NCBI GenBank assembly: GCA_964246705.1
Contig: CAXTRQ010000172.1
Coordinates: 1 to 12,835 of the forward strand
DNA: 12,835 nt
Reading direction: 5' to 3'
Origin: DASZCR01 sp964246705
GTDB lineage: Bacteria > Acidobacteriota > Blastocatellia > Pyrinomonadales > Pyrinomonadaceae
A program made the position numbers and the translations under genes. This document shows, one piece after another, positions 7,277 through 12,781 of this stretch. The stretch's first letter is position 1; each line of letters opens with the position of its first letter. Below the pieces are notes generated by a model, which did no database searches, was not told the DNA's origin, and saw only the letters and a program-made list of their open reading frames with translations.

Positions 7277-8104
7277 GTGATACAAACCCACCTCATGATT
7301 GGTACACCCTTTTCTATCTCGCCAAATCCCGCCAGCTTGCATTTAACGCCAAGCCTGAAAGCAGCACTGCACAAGGTGCGCCGCACCATCGACAACCGGC
7401 AGGGATTGAGCTGTATCCTTGGCGATGCCGGTATGGGCAAATCAAGCGTGCTGCGTTATCTCGCGGGCGCTTACGAATCGGAGAGCGGTGTCACCGTCGC
7501 TTTCGTCACGGAACCTGAGGTTTCGACGCCTTATGCTTTCGTGAAAGCTATCTGCCAAGCCTTTCAGGTCGGGCCCCGGCGTTCCCTTCTTGACCAAAAG
7601 AACTCCTTTAAGGATTTCATCTTTGCCGAGGGGGCTGCGGGTAAAAACGTCGTTCTTTTGCTCGATGAGGCGCAAGGGCTTGATTCGATGATGTTGGAGA
7701 TCGTACGCTCATTTCTCAACTACGAAACCAACAACGCAAAACTTTTGCAGATAGTCATGGCCGGGCAGCTTGAGTTGCGTAATCGACTTAAACTGAAAGC
7801 AAATCAGGCGCTCAAGTCGCGCATTATCATGTATTCCCTGCTCGACCCGCTTTCACTGTCAGAAGCGAAGGCCATGCTCGCCCACCGATGTGAAATGATG
7901 GAAATAGCAGTTCCCTTCTCCGACGAAGTCATCCAGTTAATCTATGACGCTGCGGGTGGCGTTCCTCGTGACATCCTTCGCATTTGCAATGACGCCTATG
8001 AGCTGGCGCAATTTGTTGAAGAAAAGCAGGTGTCAGTGCAAATGGCCCAGAGCGTTATCGACCGCGAGATGCAGATCATGGCCGATGAGGTCGAAGCCGC
8101 ATGA
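7277..8104 (+). CDS. ExeA/TniB-like AAA+ ATPase
   Basis: 275 aa. The N-terminus 'PFSISPNPASLHLTPSLKAAL' matches the pre-AAA segment of ExeA-type ATPases. Walker A is GDAGMGKS at 49-56, Walker B VVLLLDEAQ at 125-133, and the sensor-1 region 'MAGQLELRNRL' at 161-171 corresponds to the family's 'GQPEL'. R182 in 'LKSRI' fits an arginine finger and R231 in 'GGVPRDI' fits sensor 2, so the ATPase appears intact. This superfamily includes transposition regulators (TniB, TnsC, IstB-like), helicase-loader-like proteins and ExeA. The start is GTG 7277 (AAAGGG closely upstream); ATG 7295 is possible. Its stop overlaps the next gene's start (ATGA), so the two products are probably made together. No TniA/TnsB-type transposase is nearby, which argues against a standard Tn7-like operon. 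Confidence 0.88.
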   Translation: MIQTHLMIGTPFSISPNPASLHLTPSLKAALHKVRRTIDNRQGLSCILGDAGMGKSSVLRYLAGAYESESGVTVAFVTEPEVSTPYAFVKAICQAFQVGPRRSLLDQKNSFKDFIFAEGAAGKNVVLLLDEAQGLDSMMLEIVRSFLNYETNNAKLLQIVMAGQLELRNRLKLKANQALKSRIIMYSLLDPLSLSEAKAMLAHRCEMMEIAVPFSDEVIQLIYDAAGGVPRDILRICNDAYELAQFVEEKQVSVQMAQSVIDREMQIMADEVEAA

Positions 8105-8985
8105 GCAGAAATCTATTAAAGCTAGATCCTTTTGCCGAGGCCATCGCGCGCCGTGAACGCGAAGAACACGAGCGACAACAACAAACGCTTAATCCTAGCT
8201 TGGAGTCTGAACCCCTTCCGACAACCTTTAGCGTAAGTGGCCGTCCACCATCAGCACAAGTGGACGGCCACTTACCGGACACTCAGCCGTCCACGTGGCA
8301 AAAAAGTGGACGGCCACATAGCAAAAAGGTGGACGGCCAAGCCCTAAAAGTGGACGGCCAGTCCTCTTCTTTTACAGGTAAGGTGGACGGCGAACCGTCC
8401 GCATCGGGAAAAGTGGACGGCCACGCTGAAGAAAAGTGGACGGCCACAAAATCAGATCGTCATAGAGGAAATAAAGCTCGATACGATAACCGCATAGACC
8501 CCGAAATATTTAAGCGAATTAAGAGATTTCTATTAGAGCAGGGGATGGATCAGCAGGACTTTGCCGAGCTATCTGCCGTCCACTATATGGAGCATGTGGC
8601 CGTCCACAAAAAGGCAGGTGTGGACGGCCAGCCGTCCCTTGATGATAGAAGTAGATTGATGATGGTGTATAAGACCAGCCCTTCCATCATCAATCTGTAC
8701 CTCCAGTACAACCCCGATAGCAAGTGGAAGGCTGGCGATGACCGCGCGGGCGAGCAGTTTAATCAAACCGACCTGCGGCTCGTTGAGTTGGGCATCTTGC
8801 ACACGCTCCTGCGAACCGAGCGGAAGCGCATACACTCCTTCGCTTACTTTGTCCCCGAAATTGACGAAACATTGGCCGTGCCACTCGCCGAGGAAACGAT
8901 TCACGTCATGCTCAAACGCCGGCGCGAGCAGTACGAAAAGCTATGGAAAGAGCGGGACAGCACGCAACAACTCAAAACGTTTTAA
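8101..8985 (+). CDS. Iteron-bearing protein of unknown function, ATPase partner
   Basis: 294 aa, translationally coupled to the ATPase (4-nt overlap). Residues 1-40 are charged and helical ('FAEAIARREREEHERQQQ'). Residues 46-116 are low complexity (VDGH, VDGQ, SGRP, KWTAT) and are encoded by the repeat array listed separately, so this part is probably a flexible linker shaped by a DNA-level constraint. Residues about 130-165 ('IDPEIFKRIKRFLLEQGMD', 'FAELSAVHYME') resemble a helix pair of small DNA-binding or ribbon-helix-helix-like proteins. About 185-290 is a folded, helix-rich C-domain ('TDLRLVELGILHTLLRTERK', 'ETIHVMLKRRREQYEK'). I recognise no named family. By position and architecture (DNA-binding part, site-encoding linker, C-domain, ATPase partner) a replication initiator or ATPase-recruiting DNA-binding protein is the leading inference. 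Confidence 0.8.
   Translation: MSRNLLKLDPFAEAIARREREEHERQQQTLNPSLESEPLPTTFSVSGRPPSAQVDGHLPDTQPSTWQKSGRPHSKKVDGQALKVDGQSSSFTGKVDGEPSASGKVDGHAEEKWTATKSDRHRGNKARYDNRIDPEIFKRIKRFLLEQGMDQQDFAELSAVHYMEHVAVHKKAGVDGQPSLDDRSRLMMVYKTSPSIINLYLQYNPDSKWKAGDDRAGEQFNQTDLRLVELGILHTLLRTERKRIHSFAYFVPEIDETLAVPLAEETIHVMLKRRREQYEKLWKERDSTQQLKTF
8237..8637. repeat. Iteron-like array of GTGGACGGCCAC inside a coding sequence
   Basis: About 12 copies of the quasi-palindrome GTGGACGGCCAC (or its complement GTGGCCGTCCAC). Forward copies start at 8260, 8306, 8329, 8350, 8383, 8413, 8436 and 8620; reverse copies start at 8237, 8283, 8572 and 8596. Nine keep the 11-bp core exactly; 8383 has one mismatch, and 8283 and 8572 keep nine contiguous bases. 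The first five start exactly 23 bp apart; 8413/8436 are also 23 apart, and 8572/8596/8620 are 24 apart. A half copy (GCCGTCC) follows at 8631-8637. Because 23 is not a multiple of three, copies fall in all three reading frames, giving VDG(H/Q), SGRP or WTAT. The conserved unit is therefore DNA, not peptide. This is how initiator or transposase binding arrays look. Confidence 0.88.
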
Positions 8986-9064
8986 GTGAAAAAGTTTAGG
9001 TTTCACGGGCGGGCCGCGTGTTTCTGATAATCATCCTTCCACGAAGCAACTTGAGGCGAAACTA

Positions 9065-9262
9065 TCAGCCACGGCGGGCGCGCATGGAGATCGCGCCCGC
9101 GCCAACCGCACAGCCAGCGTCATGGGCGAAAGCGCGAGCCGCCTTGATGGTGCCGGAGATGCCGACACCTTCGAGCGTTAGATAATCACTGACCAGCGAG
9201 CAGGCCACATCAGTCGAGGGGTAAGGGCGATTGCTTACCCCTCCTGTACTAAGCCGCGCCAA
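9065..9262 (-). CDS. Doubtful 65-aa minus-strand ORF
   Basis: Opens at TTG 9262 and ends with TGA at 9065. An internal GTG at 'VACSLVSDYLTLEGVGIS' is an alternative start, but the only purine-rich box (AGGAGGGG, minus strand near 9238-9245) is far from it and sits in a strong hairpin. The sequence is Ala/Gly-rich ('AGCAVGAGAISMRARRG') and no family is recognised. It may be a gene fragment or a chance ORF in GC-rich sequence. Together with the hairpin and promoter listed here it accounts for what can be seen in 8986-9429. Confidence 0.18.
   Translation of the reverse strand: MARLSTGGVSNRPYPSTDVACSLVSDYLTLEGVGISGTIKAARAFAHDAGCAVGAGAISMRARRG
9216..9243. other. Perfect 10-bp inverted repeat GAGGGGTAAG/CTTACCCCTC
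   Basis: Arms 9216-9225 and 9234-9243 with an 8-nt loop make a stable GC-rich hairpin 230 bp after the iteron-gene stop and about 70 bp before the next promoter. There is no downstream T-run on the plus strand, so it is not a typical intrinsic terminator. It could be a transcript-stabilising hairpin, a cruciform or an operator. Confidence 0.45.
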
Positions 9263-9313
9263 ACCCTGTCCGTAAATTCTTAACGTCCTCTGGCTGAAAG
9301 ATCATAGGTAGCG

Positions 9314-9343
9314 TTGACACCTAACTCTCTATCAGAATATTCT
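9314..9343 (+). promoter_or_regulatory. Sigma-70-type promoter for first Cys-rich gene
   Basis: A consensus -35 TTGACA (9314-9319) is followed 18 bp later by TATTCT (9338-9343; four of six match TATAAT). It points at the gene starting at 9430, leaving a leader of about 80 nt. The exact -35 is notable in this otherwise promoter-poor sequence. Confidence 0.5.
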
Positions 9344-9429
9344 CACCTTGCTTTACTAGCGCACTTTCCTGTTGACGAAACCCTCAAGACTCGTCAGCCT
9401 CACGTCCACCACTATCAAGGAGAAGACCC

Positions 9430-9696
9430 ATGTTAAAGAAACGTCTCTTAGTTTTGGTCATGCTGCTGTGCCTACTCGGAGTTACCGCCACACAGTCGGT
9501 CAATGCCGACGCCTACTGTTCCTGTGCCATGACTTGCGGTGCTGGCGGTAAGGGTGGGGCTACATGCGAGGCTTCGTGTTCGGGATCGTCGCTCGGGGAT
9601 GTATTGGCGGCCTATGCTCAATGCTGTCAGGGAGCGCAAGAGGCCACCGGCCCTATGGACTGCCCGGCTTCGTCACCAACGGTTACCGCTCAGTGA
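9430..9696 (+). CDS. Small secreted Cys-rich protein (twin Cx3C), 88 aa
   Basis: The ATG is preceded by AAGGAG (9417-9422) at 7 nt. Residues 1-28 form a signal peptide (MLKKR, a long Leu/Val core, then NADA), predicting export. The mature part of about 60 residues has eight cysteines (C30, C32, C36, C46, C50, C65, C66, C78). C32-x3-C36-x9-C46-x3-C50 is the twin Cx3C pattern that in alpha-hairpinins and small Tim chaperones clamps two antiparallel helices; similarity to these is by pattern only. The sequence between is Gly/Ala-rich. No known family is recognised. It starts a cluster with a thioredoxin-like protein and a second Cys-rich protein, which suggests it is a substrate for disulfide formation. 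It could be an antimicrobial or signalling peptide or a metal binder. Confidence 0.8.
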   Translation: MLKKRLLVLVMLLCLLGVTATQSVNADAYCSCAMTCGAGGKGGATCEASCSGSSLGDVLAAYAQCCQGAQEATGPMDCPASSPTVTAQ

Positions 9697-9759
9697 CATT
9701 CGAGTAACACTTTTCAGCTTTGGAACCGTTCGGAGTATAGTTCCTGCACCCACTCGAAG

Positions 9760-9790
9760 AGAGCGACGGATCACTCATCGTCGCTCTTTT
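9760..9790 (+). terminator. Intrinsic terminator after first Cys-rich gene
   Basis: AGAGCGACG (9760-9768) pairs perfectly with CGTCGCTCT (9779-9787) around a 10-nt loop, and the 3' arm runs into TTTT. It lies 64 bp after the 88-aa gene stop, so that gene is probably a monocistronic transcript that is made more abundantly than its neighbours. Confidence 0.75.
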
Positions 9791-9915
9791 ATCTCAAGCA
9801 TAGTAAGTCTCGAAACCACTGGATAGTTGTCCTGAAGTGCACGCCATCCGGGCCGGTTTCAGTCGTGCTTTCGGTTCAGCACCTAGCTTCTGTAGTTCAC
9901 AGGATAAAGAGGATA

Positions 9916-10416
9916 ATGAGTACTCTCTACAAAAGAATTGAGCTACTAGCCAACGTGGCGATTATCGTCGTCGCGATTATGCTCGGCGTCGTGCTGGTGC
10001 AAAGATTCTTCTTTGCCAAAACCGCTCAACCGCCGCCGGAGATTGCCGTCGGAACGAAAATCTCTCTGCCTGAAGTCGAGTGGGCGAAGAACGGCAAGAC
10101 CGTGCTGGTCGTGCTTCAGAAGGGATGTCACTTCTGCGCCGAGAGCGCGCCCTTTTACCAACGTCTCGCGCAAACTGCCGCGGCGAGAAACGTTAAGCTG
10201 ATCGCCGTTTTACCCCAACCGCCCGCCGAGGGTCAGGAATATCTCAATGCGCTGAGCGTGCCGATTACCGATATTAGGCAAGCGCCCCTCAACATGATCA
10301 ACGTCAGTGGTACGCCCACGCTAATCTTAGTTGATGACAAGGGCGCAGCCGCCGCGACATGGGTGGGCAAGCTGCCGCCTGAAAAAGAGTCCGAGGTGTT
10401 GGAGCGGCTCCAATGA
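9916..10416 (+). CDS. Membrane-anchored thioredoxin-like protein (CHFC)
   Basis: 166 aa from ATG 9916, which has AGAGGA just upstream and AGGA at 9901; a longer GTG-started frame from 9865 would add 17 residues and lies in a small hairpin, so it is less likely. One N-terminal transmembrane segment at about 12-33 anchors the protein, and the rest should face the periplasm. The thioredoxin fold is indicated by 'KTVLVVLQKGCHFCAESAPF' with the redox pair C71-H-F-C74, the cis-proline loop 'VSGTPT' (P134), and the strand 'LILVDDKGAAAATWVG'. The usual Trp before the first Cys is replaced by Gly, closer to Dsb-like or TlpA-like oxidoreductases than to cytosolic thioredoxin. Lying between two secreted Cys-rich proteins, it probably oxidises or isomerises their disulfides. 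Confidence 0.85.
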   Translation: MSTLYKRIELLANVAIIVVAIMLGVVLVQRFFFAKTAQPPPEIAVGTKISLPEVEWAKNGKTVLVVLQKGCHFCAESAPFYQRLAQTAAARNVKLIAVLPQPPAEGQEYLNALSVPITDIRQAPLNMINVSGTPTLILVDDKGAAAATWVGKLPPEKESEVLERLQ

Positions 10417-10463
10417 AACAATTCAGCCAACAGGGCAATTCGAGAGTAGGCGAATTCAATTGC

Positions 10464-10513
10464 ACGGTAAATAACATGCCGTTAGGTATATCGTTCGTGC
10501 ATGGTCTTACCGT
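10464..10513. promoter_or_regulatory. Two-part stem-loop upstream of second Cys-rich gene
   Basis: ACGGTAA (10464-10470) pairs with TTACCGT (10507-10513), and inside it CATGC (10475-10479) pairs with GCATG (10499-10503). A further pair, AATTCG (10437-10442) with CGAATT (10451-10456), precedes it. The structure occupies the 144-bp gap before the 151-aa gene, ending 34 nt ahead of its ribosome-binding site. It could be a leader RNA element or an operator; there is no T-run, so it is not a standard terminator. Confidence 0.45.
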
Positions 10514-10560
10514 CAGCACGCTTCGTACAACCCACCTTCAGCTAAACAGGAGGATGAACC

Positions 10561-11016
10561 ATGTTAAGTCCGGATATGAGTAGGCTATTTCGGAGAATTT
10601 TCGCTGTGTGTGTCTTGTTGGTAGGCATTTTTGTCTTTTGGGGTGGGCCATCGGGTTACGCTACCCCTCAAGAATGCTCCACCTGTGACTTCAATTACGG
10701 GAATTGTAGTAGTCAATGTAACTTTTCGGATCCGAACTATCAATTTTGCATTAGGGATTGTCGCAGCGACCTAGGATATTGTTCGCCCGGCTGCACACCT
10801 TCTGGTATGCCTTATAGACCATCTTGTCCTAGTCATTCTGGGTGTGCCGAGTATTACAATAATTGTGAAACTAATTGTATTGCAGATAGAGATGTTTGCT
10901 TAGCCGACTGCTCTCCTAACGACGCTTCATGTCAGAACCTTTGCCAAGATGGGTTGAACCATTGCAGGGGATTTTGTCAGGCTGAGTATTATGACTGTCT
11001 AGGGTGCGAAAATTAA
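10561..11016 (+). CDS. Secreted Cys-rich protein with repeated Cx3C hairpins, 151 aa
   Basis: The ATG follows AGGAGG (10548-10553) at 7 nt. Residues 1-34 look like a signal peptide (Arg-rich start, hydrophobic 13-28, 'SGYA'). The mature chain of about 117 residues has 20 cysteines. Seven are in Cx3C pairs: C49/53, C63/67, C74/78, C102/106, C113/117, C124/128 and C135/139. C102-C117 and C124-C139 have identical Cx3C-x6-Cx3C spacing, so they look like an internal duplication; C49-C67 is the same with x9. This predicts a string of disulfide-clamped helical hairpins. It shares the twin Cx3C logic with the 88-aa protein. Codon use is visibly AT-richer (TGT, AAT, GAT) than the phage-like and repeat genes, hinting at a different origin. 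No known family recognised; toxin, adhesin or structural roles are open. Confidence 0.8.
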   Translation: MLSPDMSRLFRRIFAVCVLLVGIFVFWGGPSGYATPQECSTCDFNYGNCSSQCNFSDPNYQFCIRDCRSDLGYCSPGCTPSGMPYRPSCPSHSGCAEYYNNCETNCIADRDVCLADCSPNDASCQNLCQDGLNHCRGFCQAEYYDCLGCEN

Positions 11017-11037
11017 TTAAGTTGCTAACTTAATTAA
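11013..11037. other. AT-rich 11-bp hairpin overlapping the stop codon
   Basis: TTAATTAAGTT (11013-11023) pairs perfectly with AACTTAATTAA (11027-11037) across a 3-nt loop, and the TAA stop of the 151-aa gene lies within the 5' arm. It lacks a T-run after the stem on the plus strand, so it may end or protect the transcript rather than act as a classic intrinsic terminator. Confidence 0.5.
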
Positions 11038-11048
11038 AGTGGGGCGAA

Positions 11049-11188
11049 GCATCTTGCGTCCTGCGTAGTACGCGTTCGGCGCAGATGCAATATTCCGTGC
11101 GACGGAGACTCGTTTATACAGATCATCCGACGCCTGCATCGGATGAGGAAACTGTGTTCTAAGCGTTACGAGGTCTGCTTCTTAGCAG
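11049..11188. other. Cluster of stem-loops, possible structured RNA
   Basis: Within 140 bp there are four consecutive pairings. They are GCATCT(T)GCG (11049-11058) with CGCAGATGC (11080-11088); CCGT/ACGG (11095-11105); CATCCGA/TCGGATG (11124-11145, 8-nt loop); and CTGCT/AGCAG (11175-11188). No reading frame is convincing here. It may be a non-coding RNA or the decayed remains of one; strand is not determined and no known RNA family is recognised. Confidence 0.3.
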
Positions 11189-11226
11189 TCACTCTGCATA
11201 CCTGTGGCGTGTGGCATAAAAATGGA

Positions 11227-11274
11227 AGTCGAGTTGAATGAATCGGCGCAGGAAACTCTACTGCGGCAGTAGAC
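11227..11274. repeat. Second copy of the intergenic segment seen at 6805-6873
   Basis: Contains the shared 12-mer GAATCGGCGCAG (11240-11251) and flanking blocks in the same order as the first copy. It also holds a 15-nt perfect palindrome CTACTGC-G-GCAGTAG at 11258-11272. The sequence after it (near 11320-11340, AAGAGCGTGTCTCA) vaguely resembles IS5-type ends, but no transposase accompanies it. Confidence 0.33.
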
Positions 11275-11506
11275 TAATCCAATTATAGGATGGCATAACA
11301 CTCCTTCAACCCGACCCCTAAGAGCGTGTCTCACGAAACACTCTGACAGCCTACCTGTTGGAAGTCTGCTTTAGCCCACCGCGCGTTTCAGACGAGAATC
11401 TGACCCACGTTCTCACCACGTTTCTGCCACAAAGCACCCGCATCGAGCCACGATTTAGCCAGAGCGAAATCACGTCAAAGAAGCCTCTGACACCCCGTTT
11501 CTGACA

Positions 11507-11551
11507 TCGAAAAACGCCTCGAAATCGTGACACACAAGTAGCGTTTTTCGA
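11507..11551. terminator. 11-bp inverted repeat with A/T tracts, possible bidirectional terminator
   Basis: TCGAAAAACGC (11507-11517) pairs exactly with GCGTTTTTCGA (11541-11551) across 23 nt. The A5 and T5 tracts lie within the stem, so each strand could present a hairpin with U-rich flank, but the GC portion is only short. A further palindrome, CTTAGAA-A-TTCTAAG, is at 11599-11613. Apart from these, 11275-11842 shows no gene I can support; the 69-aa minus-strand frame at 11351-11560 has no family features. Confidence 0.35.
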
Positions 11552-11842
11552 CCGTCCCATTGGTGTCTGTAAATGACTGACCGGAAAGCCGATTCCGCCT
11601 TAGAAATTCTAAGAATCAGAATTTCGAGTCTAAGAAACTGGCGCATCTCCTTGAGGGCACTTGAGATTCCGGTTCAGAAAGGTGGATTTCCAAACATTAC
11701 CTGATACAGCAGATTCAAGATGTAGGAGCGGTATCAAAATGGTAGAAGCAAGCAGGATTTTCGCATAGTGGAAAGTAGATGCGGTCAAGCACTGGCGGCT
11801 GCTTCCAAGCACCGGCGTTGGCTACCGACGCATCAAAATAGT

Positions 11843-11879
11843 TTGACCGCAGCGTTTGTTGCGGTTATGCTTATCGCAA
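11843..11879 (+). promoter_or_regulatory. Promoter with overlapping TTGCG/CGCAA operator-like repeat
   Basis: TTGACC (11843-11848) and TATGCT (11866-11871) are separated by 17 bp, a good sigma-70 arrangement that places the start of transcription near 11878. TTGCG (11859-11863) and CGCAA (11875-11879) flank the -10 box symmetrically, as an operator would. The NYN gene lies immediately downstream. Confidence 0.45.
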
Positions 11880-11885
11880 ATCAAC

Positions 11886-11945
11886 CTCGGCTGGGCCGCA
11901 AGGCTCACCGAGTCCCTCCGGGTTGCGGCCCGGAGGTTTTCTTTT
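11886..11945 (+). promoter_or_regulatory. Structured leader: GNRA stem-loop plus terminator hiding the RBS
   Basis: First, CTCGG (11886-11890) pairs with CCGAG (11908-11912) and, inside it, GGGCC (11893-11897) pairs with GGCTC (11902-11906), capped by a GCAA tetraloop. Two bases later CCTCCGGG (11915-11922) pairs perfectly with CCCGGAGG (11929-11936) around TTGCGG, followed by TTTTCTTTT and then the ATG at 11946. The second hairpin has every mark of an intrinsic terminator, and its 3' arm contains the GGAGG Shine-Dalgarno of the NYN gene. The leader can thus block both transcription and translation unless it refolds. Not recognised as a known riboswitch class. Confidence 0.65.
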
Positions 11946-12599
11946 ATGCCCCCTGTCAATCGCACTACATTCTTCATTGACGGCTTCAATCTGTACCACT
12001 CCGTCAAGAGCGCGAGTCATGACTTAGGACTCGGAGGTGCGGGAACGCGTTGGCTCGACATCCGCGCGCTGTGTGACTCCTACCTGTCGGCCATCGGCGG
12101 GAACGCGCAAACGGAGGCCGTCTATTATTTCTCGGCGCTCGCCACCCACCGCCTTGCCATAGACCCGCAGATTACGGCCAGACATCTTGCTTACATCGAA
12201 TGCCTGAAGGCGACGGGCATCGCCGTCGAACTAGCCCGGTTCAAGAAGAAGCAGTTCAAGTGCGTTCACTGTGGGCAGACCATCAAGCGTTTCGAGGAGA
12301 AAGAGACAGACGTGGCGGTCGCCTCAAAGCTGCTCGAAATCTGCTGTCTCGGCCAGTGTGACACGGCGATGATCGTGACCGGCGACACGGACATCGTGCC
12401 GGCGGTCAGAACCGCCCAGCGACTATTTCCGAACATTAGGATCGGCTTCCTCATGCCCTACAAGCGGCACAACAACGACCTGACGCTACTCACGCCGCTG
12501 CACTTCGACATCTCCAGGGCCACGTACACCAAACATCAATTGCCCGACCCATTTGTTACGCCGACAGGTAAGAGCATCAGCAAGCCGGTGAAGTGGTAG
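11946..12599 (+). CDS. NYN-domain (PIN-like, LabA/DUF88 type) ribonuclease
   Basis: 217 aa from ATG 11946, with GGAGG 9 nt upstream; the frame is open further up (to an ATG at 11856), but that part overlaps the promoter and leader structure. The NYN signature is complete: 'TTFFIDGFNLYHS' with D12 at the first strand, 'EEKETDVAVASKLLE' with E118/E120 and D122, and 'MIVTGDTDIVPAV' with D147 and D149. Together these form the acidic metal site of PIN-like nucleases. A CxxC pair (C106-V-H-C109) and further cysteines (C133, C134, C138) could bind zinc. Family members are thought to cleave RNA, and substrates are mostly unknown. The gene appears monocistronic behind its own promoter. The single nuclease with a structured leader in an accessory region suggests RNA processing, defence or toxin-like control, all inferred. 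Confidence 0.88.
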   Translation: MPPVNRTTFFIDGFNLYHSVKSASHDLGLGGAGTRWLDIRALCDSYLSAIGGNAQTEAVYYFSALATHRLAIDPQITARHLAYIECLKATGIAVELARFKKKQFKCVHCGQTIKRFEEKETDVAVASKLLEICCLGQCDTAMIVTGDTDIVPAVRTAQRLFPNIRIGFLMPYKRHNNDLTLLTPLHFDISRATYTKHQLPDPFVTPTGKSISKPVKW

Positions 12600-12710
12600 G
12601 TTCAAAACTTCTCCCTGTAGCCCACACCACGCGCTCTACAGTCACGCAGGATGAAAGATTCACGCACGAGCGACACGTACACCCTCCGATCTGCCATAGA
12701 TCAAATACGG

Positions 12711-12780
12711 CCTTTCTTTTTAGTGGCGACTAAACCCGCCAACTGGACGCTGCCGCTTCCTTTTTAGTGTGGACAAACCC
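12711..12780. repeat. Two similar direct repeats, one with a palindromic core
   Basis: CTTTTTAGTGGCGACTAAAC near 12716-12735 and the related CCTTTTTAGTGTGGACAAAC near 12759-12778 share TTTTTAGTG, GAC and AAACCC in order, about 43 bp apart. The first contains the perfect palindrome TTTAGT-GGCG-ACTAAA (12719-12734); the second has lost part of its right arm. The second copy ends next to the ATG at 12782, so the pair may be operators or recombinase sites for that gene. A separate hairpin CTGTAG/CTACAG (12615-12641) follows the NYN stop. Confidence 0.4.
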
Positions 12781-12781
12781 C

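Noticed and set aside
8237..8637. CRISPR array
   Set aside because: Units are only 12 bp with 11-bp gaps, occur in both orientations, and lie in an open coding frame; no cas genes are present.
8237..8637. Peptide repeat (VDGQ) selected as protein, such as a binding linker
   Set aside because: Several copies are in other frames or reversed and give SGRP, WTAT or AVH, so the peptide is not what is conserved.
11351..11560. 69-aa minus-strand ORF as a gene
   Set aside because: It crosses the 11-bp inverted repeat, is Arg/Val/Phe-rich with no domain features, and lacks a clear ribosome-binding site.
11886..11945. Known c-di-GMP (GEMM) riboswitch
   Set aside because: A GNRA loop and terminator are present, but the conserved 'GCAAACC' and 'ACGCAAAGCC' core of that class is absent.
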